A stretch of 64,000 nt of DNA from Simmondsia chinensis (Eukaryota > Streptophyta > Magnoliopsida > Caryophyllales > Simmondsiaceae). The position numbers and the translations under genes were made by a program. The notes beneath the pieces were generated by a model. It made no database searches. It was given only the letters and a program-made list of their open reading frames with translations, and was not told where the DNA came from. The stretch is from the NCBI GenBank assembly GCA_018398585.1, contig JAGTTD010000025.1:14885578-14949577 (forward strand). The letters are read 5' to 3'. This document shows positions 56,181 through 64,000 of this stretch, piece by piece. Each line of letters starts with the position of its first letter. Positions within the stretch are counted from its first letter, which is position 1.

Positions 56181-57956
56181 TAATGTTGTTTTATGTAGCT
56201 TATGTATCTTCTATGTATTATAGTCCTCCCGTAAAATTTCCTCTAGTTCTACATAACTCACTGCGTTGGGTTCTTTTTCCTCCATGACTTGGCAGTTTGG
56301 AGTGTATTCTAGTCCTCCAATCGAAAGTACACTTTAATGGCGGAACTCATGTTAACCGTGGGAGTCGAAGTATTTGTTGCTGCTGTTGCAATGGGGCATA
56401 GCAAAATGACTTGGGATAATAGCATTCTCTATAATATAACTAATCTTCATTTGGATTCTTGCTTTACTATTTCATTTTTAGTTACTTAACTACATTAGTT
56501 GTTTATTGATTAAGTTCAAGCATCTAGTTGTTTGGGTTTGAGGTGGTCCTACTCAAGTTCGATATGATTCTATCTATGTTCGAGATTAATATTGTTCAAC
56601 ATCTTTATATTTTTGATGTCTCAAGTTCGCTTTTCTAGATTTGGTTTGTCTGTCTTGAGTTCCTTTTGTTTCTTTCAAGTTTGAATTTCAATTGCTCACT
56701 AGCATGTATTTTCCAACATTTGTTGCCTATATTATGGGTAACAATGTTAAACAATAATCAAATTGGTTGATTATAACTCTCTCCACTCTGGCACTATTTT
56801 ACAAAAAGTCATTATAGACATTTATGTATTCGTATAAAATTTTTTTTGTTAGTCAATGAATTTTTGCTCTAACTTTTTTTAGGTATAGAAAAAAGCTAGA
56901 ACAATATACAGAAGCATTAAATCTCATTAAATTCTCATATCATATTTTACTATAGTTTCATATTCTTGTTTTACTAACTGTATTCCTTTATCCTTTAATA
57001 TCTTATGAAGCATGGGCCTAACAAAATCCAACCAATTAGGTATGGCTCAATATGTCATGGCTCAATGGGCTGAGTCCTATAACTGTGATGGGTACTGCCA
57101 CTAGACTTTTGGATTTAAAACAAGGCAACACCAAACTCACACTCTAACGGCAAATTATTTAAAGTTCCTATGAAATTTTTGAAAGTTGTGTACAAATTAA
57201 AACTTTAAACAAAAAACAAAATATGAACACAAGAACTGAATTGAAAAATTAGATGATCAACTTTATTCAAAGACAAGCTATTTATAAGCAGCTCAAGAGA
57301 TAACAGAATACAGAGAAGACTTACTAGCTTCTTAGGATACCTAATGCACTTAAAGACCATTGAAACGTGGTGGAGGCCTTAATGGCCGGTTGCACGAATA
57401 AAGGAAGAAGAATGAATTCTCTCACTAAATGACTACATAATTGCTAGTTTAAATGCCTAATACTAATTACAAAATGCAAAATATAAAATACAAAATAACA
57501 AAATATAAAATATGTCACATAATACAAAATATGAATATATGGTCCATTACAAGTAAACAAAATTGAAGATGCTCATTTGGACTGTCAAAAATACGTTGGA
57601 TCGACCATCGAACACAATGTGTCTACCCATTTGGTTGATCAGTTGGTTTGATGGATCAACCACTGGTTTCTTCAATCAAAAATGACAAAAATAAGAGCTC
57701 CTTCTTTTGTCTGATGGACACTTCCTCAAGTACTCAACCTTTCCCTTTCTATAAATAACTCAAGTAAATTTCACTGTTGATGATTGGTTCCTAAATGAGT
57801 TAACTATGACCTGAAATCAATAATAACACATTGTTGTATTGTAAGTGTAATGGATCAAAATACAAAACACATTGTTTTTCTTGGTTGGATGCTCAAAACG
57901 TAACGTTTATGCATAAGGGTGAAATTAGTTATATTGAGCGCAATGTTATAAATATG
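56181..57956. other. Non-coding region with LTR-like promoter
   Basis: No coding signal. On the minus strand near 57300-57270 there is GCTTATAAATAGC followed by leader-like sequence (TTCAATTCAGTTCTTGTG), and upstream GATC-rich strings (57600-57670). This looks like part of an LTR of an unidentified minus-strand element, but I could not set its ends. Confidence 0.3.
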
Positions 57957-58381
57957 TGTTATGATTCAAGATCAATCTTGGATCATAACGTAGGAGAGAG
58001 AGTATAAGATGAGAAGAATTGAGATTAAGATGAGAAATAGAGAGAATAGAGATGAGAAGTAGAGAGAATTTGAGATAAGAGAACAAGACTGTTATCAAAT
58101 ATCATTCAATTAATCATTACAATGAAGAATCCAACCTATTTATACTAATCGAATGCTTAAGTTGGCTACTAGAAAATATCTACCAATACATTGCACCTAG
58201 ACAACAACTTAACTGCCATTAGCTAACTTTCCCTCCAATCTTTAACGGACACTAAAGCCTAGTAACTCACTAATACATGATCAATATCACTAAGGAACTA
58301 ATAAGGCTAAAACTCGGCTAAACCCACTTAAAAGACTAATACAATTGCATTGAAGTACTTAATTATTTCGTGATCATGACA
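57957..58381 (-). repeat. Ty3/gypsy-type 3' LTR (425 bp)
   Basis: Minus strand TGTCATGATCACG at 58381 to TCATAACA at 57957. TATA box GTATAAATAGG near 58145. A repeated CTCTCT/TTCTCATCT leader follows. It is directly preceded by the tract AAAGGGGGGGAG (58396-58384). Only this LTR of the element is present. Confidence 0.75.
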
Positions 58382-58400
58382 ATACTCCCCCCCTTTAAAG
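58382..58400 (-). other. Polypurine tract of the gypsy LTR
   Basis: Minus strand CTTTAAAGGGGGGGAGTAT immediately before the LTR start. Confidence 0.75.
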
Positions 58401-58616
58401 ATTCTTACCTCAAGAATCCAATTAGAGAAATGTAGCATGTAGAACTCTTATTGTCGTTGAGTTTGCAGCTTCAAGACTTGTTATTGTTGTTGATCTCTTA
58501 TTTTGCTGATTTCGGAGCTTGAAACTCTTAATGAATCAAGTAGCTTGCTGCCTCCTCCTACCTTCTCGGTGTCTAGCATAAGAACTTCACGTACGAAGCT
58601 ACTTGAAGACCATCTG

Positions 58617-59216
58617 TCATACCGAATGCGTCAGAACTATCCCCTTTCTGCAGCACTTGTGCACAAACAACTTGCAAATCTCTTCCATTATAAAGTTTCG
58701 CTTTGAAGGCCCTATTTCCCTTGAGCAAAACAAGGAAACTCTTGTTGCCTTGACAAATTCCACTAACTTGCTCTTGTGACCGCTCCTTAGCAGCACTCTT
58801 TTGTCCTTCCTGCCATACTCACTCGAATCAACAAAAGATAATATCTTCATGAGTCCCTTGTACTGCTTCCAAGTTCCGCATGCAAGCAACATAATAACCA
58901 TGCTTTCAACGCTTTCAAAATGCATACTAAGATCTGAGCATGTCATTAGTTCTTGTTTATGCCACTGAAATTCCTTCTCTGCAACAATTTCTTTTCCTTC
59001 TAGGATAGGAATTCCACTGAGGTCAAGCCCATAGTATAAAGCTATCTCCTCCATTTCAGAAATCTCAAAAATTGAATTGGCCCCAACAAAAAAATCTCGC
59101 TTGACTTCCCAATGTGCACCCTTAACAGAGAATAATTGTGGAATTCCCTGAAGTTCACCTTCCTTTAGCCTCATAATGTTCTCTACATAGCTTTCAGTTA
59201 TCTTGGTAGCCATCAT
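58617..59216 (-). CDS. Unidentified 200-residue protein in an LTR element
   Basis: Intact minus-strand frame. The first ATG is at 59216 (MMATKITESYVENIMRLKEG); codons upstream of it to 59228 are open without an ATG. The frame ends at 58617 after KCCRKGIVLTHSV. It begins about 65 bp after the copia-type LTR at 59281 and its TGGTATCAGAG primer-binding site, and ends about 220 bp before the gypsy polypurine tract. I do not recognise it: no zinc knuckle, protease DSG, YVDD or signal peptide is visible. It has a mixed charged and hydrophobic composition. It may be a divergent gag, or a host segment captured between LTRs. It stands out as undamaged among broken transposon genes. Confidence 0.4.
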   Translation of the reverse strand: MMATKITESYVENIMRLKEGELQGIPQLFSVKGAHWEVKRDFFVGANSIFEISEMEEIALYYGLDLSGIPILEGKEIVAEKEFQWHKQELMTCSDLSMHFESVESMVIMLLACGTWKQYKGLMKILSFVDSSEYGRKDKRVLLRSGHKSKLVEFVKATRVSLFCSREIGPSKRNFIMEEICKLFVHKCCRKGIVLTHSV

Positions 59217-59263
59217 CTTGATCTTCAATTGATCCTGTGAAGAAAAGCTGGAACAAACTTGAT

Positions 59264-59279
59264 ATACTCTGATACCAAT
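59264..59279 (-). other. Primer-binding site next to LTR 1
   Basis: Minus strand AATTGGTATCAGAGTATA directly after the LTR end, a good match to the initiator-tRNA-Met site TGGTATCAGAGC. Its presence marks the LTR at 59281 as a 5' LTR for sequence on its left. Confidence 0.8.
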
Positions 59280-59280
59280 T

Positions 59281-59848
59281 TGTTAGGAAAATCTTGATGT
59301 AGAAGCGTAAACCCTAATCACTTGATTCGATTCAAATAATATGACCCACAAAAATTAGAAGTAAACAAAATAGGTGAAAGAAAGAACAAACAAGAAGAAC
59401 ACAATAATTTACGTGGAAACCCCTCTACAATCGAGAGGGGAGAAAACCACGGGCGAAGATGGAGATCTTTATTGATACTTGAATGGAAGAATTACAATCA
59501 CACTTCCTCTTAATGAGATCTATGGAGAATTATAGATCACTCCCTCTGAACTCTCGTAGCACTCGAATATTTGAATTGGAGGAATTATGAAATCACCTCT
59601 CTCTCTTGATGATGGCGCCTCACTCTGAAATTGGATACCTAAACTGAAACCCTAAAAGGTCTATTTATAACCCTCGAGGAAAAATGACTCCCAATCGATC
59701 GGTGAGTCCCAATCGATTGGCCCTTTCTTGGCAAAACCAGGTATTTTACGCTTATATCACCCGATCGATCGGACATCCCCCAATCGATCGATGACCCCTT
59801 GGCTACTCTTAATTTCTAAATACATAAATTTGAGGCATAATCCTAACA
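59281..59848 (-). repeat. Copia LTR 1
   Basis: Bounded by TGTTAGGA and CCTAACA. On the minus strand U3 carries CGATCGATCG-type palindromes, then TTATAAATAGACC (TATA box, near 59670), then the transcribed part. Polypurine tract CAAGGTGGAGATT is at 59862-59850. Homologous over its whole length to 61698-62260. Confidence 0.9.
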
Positions 59849-59923
59849 AATCTCCACCTTGACTCAAATTTACATAAAAACAAAATATCTTCACCTATTC
59901 CACAAAACACCCCACACACGGGG

Positions 59924-60160
59924 TTATCTAGACAAAACACAAAACCTAACCGGGTTCAAGTGAGGCTTGAACTTCCTAATAGGTAGCATATGAGTGATCA
60001 TATCTGAGAGGTTATCAGTAATGCCAATCTTCTTCTTCTCTGAATTTGCTCTTGACTCACTTTTTGAAACAGCCACCTGCTGCAGAACTATGTTACTTAA
60101 CTGATATTGAGCTTCCTCTGGCTTACTCACCTGACCTAAATCACAACCAACTGATGACAT
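59924..60160 (-). pseudogene. Copia polyprotein C-terminus
   Basis: The end of this frame reads ITDNLSDMITHMLPIRKFKP, the N.AD..TK.LP..KF ending of copia RNase H, so the deletion joins pre-integrase sequence to the polyprotein end. Confidence 0.65.
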
Positions 60161-60203
60161 CTTCTATAGACTCAATAACGAACACTCATTAAACGTGACA
60201 TGT

Positions 60204-60758
60204 CTACTCCTCAGGATTGCTTGAAGTAAAAACCTTTCTGCTTCCTGTAAAGCCCTGTTCACATAATTTCAGTCCTGTAGACTGACCAAACAAAGAGCCC
60301 CTTATACTGTGCTCAAACAGACCCCTATCACCTGAATGATCCAATCTCAAACTTCCTGAATTTTTGATCTCTGGTTCTGTCAACGACGATGATGAAGATA
60401 CTGCAACAGATCTTGCAACTGTGGAACCGACAAGCTCGTACAAAGTACCTACCCTTCTACCTTTCATAACTGCAAAAGCACCTTTAACAACCTTCAAAAC
60501 TCCACCTTCAACTGTGTACCTGTATCCTTTAGACTCAAGAGTACCTAAAGAGATGAGATTCTTCTTCAAATTAGGAATATGGTGAACATCGTTCAAAACC
60601 CTAATAGTACCATCGAACATCCTAAAACCAATTGTCCCTATACCCAGAACTCTGCATGAAGTATCATTACCCATCAAAGCAACTCTACCTCGAACTGACT
60701 CATACGTGGAAAACCAATCCCGATTGGGACAAACATGATAGGAGCAACCCGAATCCAA
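60204..60758 (-). pseudogene. Copia protease and pre-integrase
   Basis: Starts MDSGCSYHVCPNRDWFSTYE with an intact DSG active site, followed by GIGTIGFRMFDGTIRVLNDV and HIPNLKKNLISLGTLESKGY, typical of the region between protease and integrase. A single stop separates it from the gag frame. It ends at the internal deletion. Confidence 0.85.
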
Positions 60759-60761
60759 AAT

Positions 60762-61650
60762 CTAACTTTTTCTAAAACTGGACTTAGGTTCAGACACAGA
60801 CATAATATCTCCATCAATCTCATCTGCCATAACACTAGCTACTATTGATCTCTGGTCAGACCAGTTATATGCTTCTAATCTTCTCTTAAGCTTGTAACAT
60901 TCTCTCTTAATGTGCCTTTTCTTATGACAGTAGTTACAGGTTAGGTCTTGATGCCTAGACTTAGACTTGTTTCTACTATGATCATACTCAGTTCTCCCTC
61001 TCACAAATAAACCACTACCTGAGTTATAAACAGAATCTGATAATTCCTTATCTACCCGTTCTTTACTCAGTAGGTTTCTCTTAACCTCATCAACAGATAT
61101 GGTTTGTCTACCACCATATATCATGCTTTTAACAAAGCCTCTATAAGAGGTAGAGAGTGAACATAATAATAATATTGCCTGATCTTCATCCTTAGGAGCA
61201 TCATCAAGCTCCTTTAACTCTTGAATTAACGAATTAAATTCATTAACATTATTCTTAAGTGACGTACCTTCTAACATATGAAACGTGAACAGCCGGCGCT
61301 TAACTGCGAGTTTGTTGGAGACTGACTTGATACAGAACATATCCTGCAATTTCTCCCATAACTCCTTAGCGGTCTTCACTTCCAGAACTTATGTCAAAAC
61401 GTCATCGGTAAGATATATCTGAATTGCTGTGAGTGCCTTCTTATCTAACTCCTCCCTTTGTGCTTCTGTCAAATTCTCTGGTTTTTTTCTCTTTCCTATC
61501 TAAAGCTTTCTTCAAGCCACTCCGAGTCAAGAGGTCCTTAACGCGAACCTGCCATAAGCTAAAGCTTCCTTGACCACTAAACTTCTCAACTTCGGATCTA
61601 ATTGAGCACATCATAGTATCAAATCGAAATAGACAGAACTCTGATACCAA
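60762..61650 (-). pseudogene. Copia gag
   Basis: 61650-61441: start region with FSGQGSFSLWQVRVKDLLTR. 61379-60762: KTAKELWEKLQDMFCIKSVS, NEFNSLIQELKELDD (UBN2-type domain) and zinc knuckle CNYCHKKRHIKREC (CX2CX4HX4C). A frameshift near 61440-61380 splits it. Otherwise well preserved. Confidence 0.85.
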
Positions 61651-61697
61651 TTTGTGAGGAAAAACTGGAACAAACCTGATATACTCTGATACTAATT
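61627..61697 (-). other. Duplicated primer-binding sites and leader
   Basis: After LTR 2 the minus strand reads AGTATCAGAGTATATCAGG..., then 46 bp later TTTTTCCTCACAAATT and GGTATCAGAGTTC: two primer-binding-type sites in tandem. The second is preceded by an LTR-end-like TCCTCACA. Confidence 0.7.
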
Positions 61698-62260
61698 TGT
61701 TAGGAAAATCTTGATGTGGAAGCGTAAACCCTAATCACTTGATTCGATTCAAATAATATGACCCACACAAAAGAGAAGTAAACAAAATAGGTGAAAGAAA
61801 GATCAAACAAGAAGAACACAATGATTTACATGAAAACCCCTCTATAATCGAGAGAGGAGAGATGGAGATCTTTATTGACACTTGAATGGAAGAATTACAA
61901 TCACACTTCCGCTTAACGAGATCTATGGAGAATTATAGATCACTCTCTCTGAACTCTCTTAGCACTCAAATATCTGAATTGGAGGAACTCACCTTTCCCT
62001 CTTGATGATGGCGCCTCACTCTGAAATTGGATACCTAAACTGAAACCCTAAAAGGTCTATTTATAACCCTCGCAGAAAAACGACCCCCGATCGATCGGTG
62101 AGTCCCAATTGATCGAGGTCCCGATCGATCGGCCCTCTCTCGGCTAAAACAGGTATTTTACACTTAAATCACCTGATCGATCGGACATCCAACGATCGAT
62201 CGGTGACCCTTTGGCTACCCTTAATTTCTAAATACATAAATTTGAGGCATAATTCTAACA
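61698..62260 (-). repeat. Copia LTR 2 (5')
   Basis: Bounded by TGTTAGGA and TTCTAACA, with CGATCGATCG-type palindromes near 62090-62200 and a TTATAAATAGACC TATA box near 62060. It differs from LTR 1 by scattered substitutions and small indels. Confidence 0.9.
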
Positions 62261-62274
62261 GATCCAATTGCATC

Positions 62275-63314
62275 ACATTTTCCTGACTGAATGATTATGC
62301 TCCCTTACTGCCTTAGCAGCAGTTGAAATAGAGATATGTCTTCTATATAGTACACCTAGGGGTGCAAACGAATAGAGCGTTCGATAAACTACTCGTGTTC
62401 GAAATTGATTAGGACTCGTTCATGTTCATTAGTAAGGCTCGATAGCTTATCGAGCCGAGTTCAAGCAGGCTCGATAAGCTTAACGAGCTGAGTTCGAGCA
62501 GGGGGTACTCGGCTCGCAAATGTTCATGAAAAGTTTGATAAGGGCTCGATAAGTTAAGCGGCTCGATATGAGCTCATTAAGGGCTCGTTATGAGCCCGAT
62601 AACAGTTGGTACTGGTTCAAAAATGGATCAATAATAACTTAAAAAGCTTGGCTTGTTAATGAGCTTGACTCAATTGCAAGCTTGGCTTAGTTTTAAACTC
62701 AATCGGGCTTGATAATAAGCTCAACTTGACTCGATAACAAGCTCAACTCGGCTCGATAAGCCTAACGAGCCAAGCCGAGTATCGAACACACTATATTCTT
62801 ATTGAACCAAGTTTGAACAAGGGTTAGAAATTCTCAATAAGAGCTCGGCTCGAACTCGAGCTCGATACGCCTTATCAAACTCGTGTTCGAACAAGGGGGT
62901 ACTCGGCTTGGCTCGGCTCGTTTACACCCCTACACCTTCTACAACTACTCCTTTATTGCTGATTTCCAAGAACCAGGTCACCCTAATGCTGCAATTACCT
63001 ATTATGCTGAAAACTTTACTGAAATCAGCCATTTTAATGTCTGTGAGAGGACACATGACAATCTTCAAGACCCCAAGCATCTCTCGGACTGTACTAGTAT
63101 TACCCAACACACATTCATTAACTGTCAAAGGTCCTTCAATAAGGGATTTGGATGCTACGATGCAGAGAGTGCTAGCCTTCAGATGCTCTATTCGAAGCTC
63201 AATTTTCCTAACTGAAGCACCCAATTGACCAACCACAGCTCCAACCATCTTCCACAATTCCATCACAACTTCTTGCCAAGATCTAGTGGAATTACTCAAG
63301 TTAAAGTTTGACAT
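62275..63314 (-). pseudogene. Unidentified frame interrupted by a MITE
   Basis: A minus-strand frame opens at 63314 (MSNFNLSNSTRSWQEVVMEL) and runs 128 codons to the MITE at 62931. If the MITE (62358-62931) and one copy of the ACACCT duplication are left out, it continues open for about 25 further codons to a TGA near 62280. No family was recognised; residues about 25-45 (VVGQLGASVRKIELRIEHLK) look helical. A plus-strand frame of about 100 codons covers the same DNA and cannot be excluded as the real one. It might be an exon of a host gene. Confidence 0.3.
62352..62937. mobile_element. MITE, 574 bp, CTCGATAAGC-rich
   Basis: Element 62358-62931 with perfect or near-perfect inverted ends AGGGGTGCAAACGA and TCGTTTACACCCCT and direct repeats ACACCT outside (62352-62357 and 62932-62937). 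The interior is full of GCTCGATAAGC, GAGCCGAG and CTCGGCTCG motifs in both orientations. Non-coding; the ends are of a kind common among hAT-like plant MITEs, though six matching bases is short for an hAT target duplication. Confidence 0.75.
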
Positions 63315-63416
63315 GTGAATCCCAACTTATAGAATTACAAGTAAACGGTTGGTCTTACACCTGGGCTGTCCCATTCTTGTTCTCGGGTCAATGCCCAATT
63401 CACCAAGATACATCTC

Positions 63417-63686
63417 TTACATTGTACTTATTCTAATGTAATTTACTTGCTTAAGGACATGATTCTGCACTCTTACAGCTATCAGTAGGTCTAAAAGATC
63501 TTCCAAGCTTTGAGGATCGACCGCTGTTACGAATTGATCTTTGTCAAAGTTCAACCCTTGGATCTCCTTATCCACGTATACCTCCTGCTTACCGCAATCG
63601 GATAGAACTCTTTGTTGCTGTTGGTGTAAACTCCCACAAGTACCGTGAACCGGATAACCAAACATGGTTGGATTAAACACTTGCAA
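63417..63686 (-). CDS. Hypothetical 89-codon frame
   Basis: Minus-strand frame MQVFNPTMFGYPVHGTCGSL to NYIRISTM, with a glutamine run (HQQQQR) and a leucine-rich helix-like end (SLEDLLDLLIAVRVQNHVLK). A possible splice donor, CAA|GTAAAT, occurs near 63443. No family was recognised; it could be an exon of the same gene as the frame at 63314-62932. Confidence 0.25.
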   Translation of the reverse strand: MQVFNPTMFGYPVHGTCGSLHQQQQRVLSDCGKQEVYVDKEIQGLNFDKDQFVTAVDPQSLEDLLDLLIAVRVQNHVLKQVNYIRISTM

Positions 63687-63739
63687 TTCGCAAGTAATGG
63701 GTATCCAAACAATTTATAGGTTTCAAGGCATGATGTCAC

Positions 63740-64000
63740 TTTCCTTAAGACTTATTTTAGCGCATAAAATAGTTTCGTTGATACAACGATAACCTAATGT
63801 AAAATAGAGTGACCGTATGTCAAGGGAGATATAGAAGATATGTATGAGAACGATGTTTTCCAGAACAATAAAATAAGTTCTTTCAAATCATTTGATCCTT
63901 CTTTAATCAAACACATGAAGGAAACATATATATGAGAATTAGTGTGAAGAGACGTCCCAAAACATGCCTCAAAGAAAGGGCGGGAAGGCCGGAAGTTAAT
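63740..64000. other. Right edge, nothing recognised
   Basis: AT-rich sequence with no frame or repeat that I recognise. Confidence 0.4.

Larger units (their letters stand above)
59281..62260 (-). mobile_element. Copia element with internal deletion
   Basis: Two homologous LTRs (59281-59848, 61698-62260) enclose 1.85 kb with primer-binding site, gag, protease and pre-integrase, then only the last codons of RNase H and the polypurine tract. Integrase, reverse transcriptase and most of RNase H are deleted. The left LTR is itself followed by a primer-binding site and leader like the one after the right LTR, so it may belong to a longer LTR-internal-LTR-internal array. No target duplication found. 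Confidence 0.85.

Overview
The window looks like nuclear DNA of a flowering plant, most likely a eudicot. It is AT-rich, has one gene with a GT-AG intron, and is dominated by degraded plant retrotransposons: Ty1/copia, Ty3/gypsy, a large non-autonomous LTR element, L1-type and RTE-type LINEs, and short non-autonomous DNA transposons. There is no operon structure, CRISPR array or bacterial signal. The species cannot be told from the sequence.

Layout. 1-4806: a partial LTR, a U6 snRNA pseudogene, a tRNA-derived SINE-like copy and a LINE-like remnant in otherwise featureless DNA. 4807-19386: a minus-strand Ty3/gypsy tandem array (four LTRs, three short internal regions with protease but no reverse transcriptase), split by an 8.8-kb copia element at 5938-14773 with a 5-bp target duplication. 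20500-33153: a minus-strand copia element split by a 10.6-kb plus-strand LARD (20618-31186). The LARD carries seven blocks of different tandem repeats and a 5'-truncated RTE LINE with a 16-bp target duplication. 33154-37198: intergenic DNA with diverged repeats and a 709-bp hAT-like MITE (8-bp target duplication) just upstream of the gene.

37199-44588: the only convincing host gene, 427 codons in two exons around a 6.1-kb intron. The protein has an N-terminal membrane region, an internally repeated middle and an acidic C-terminus; its function is unknown. The intron holds a nearly complete RTE LINE and a chimeric retroposon whose head is a 5S rRNA copy and whose tail is RTE-derived.

44940-56180: a degraded L1-type LINE (minus), then two degraded plus-strand copia elements. 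56181-64000: a gypsy LTR, a copia element with two LTRs whose internal region has lost integrase and reverse transcriptase, an unidentified intact 200-codon frame between LTRs, and an unidentified frame interrupted by a 574-bp MITE.

The elements form a readable insertion history: gypsy array before copia; copia before LARD before RTE; intron before RTE and the 5S chimera. Points most worth a second look are the 5S-RTE chimera, the LARD's repeat blocks, the reverse-transcriptase-less gypsy array, the very long G/C homopolymers (18-38 bp at six places) inside transposon sequence, and the CGATCGATCG palindromes in one copia LTR family.
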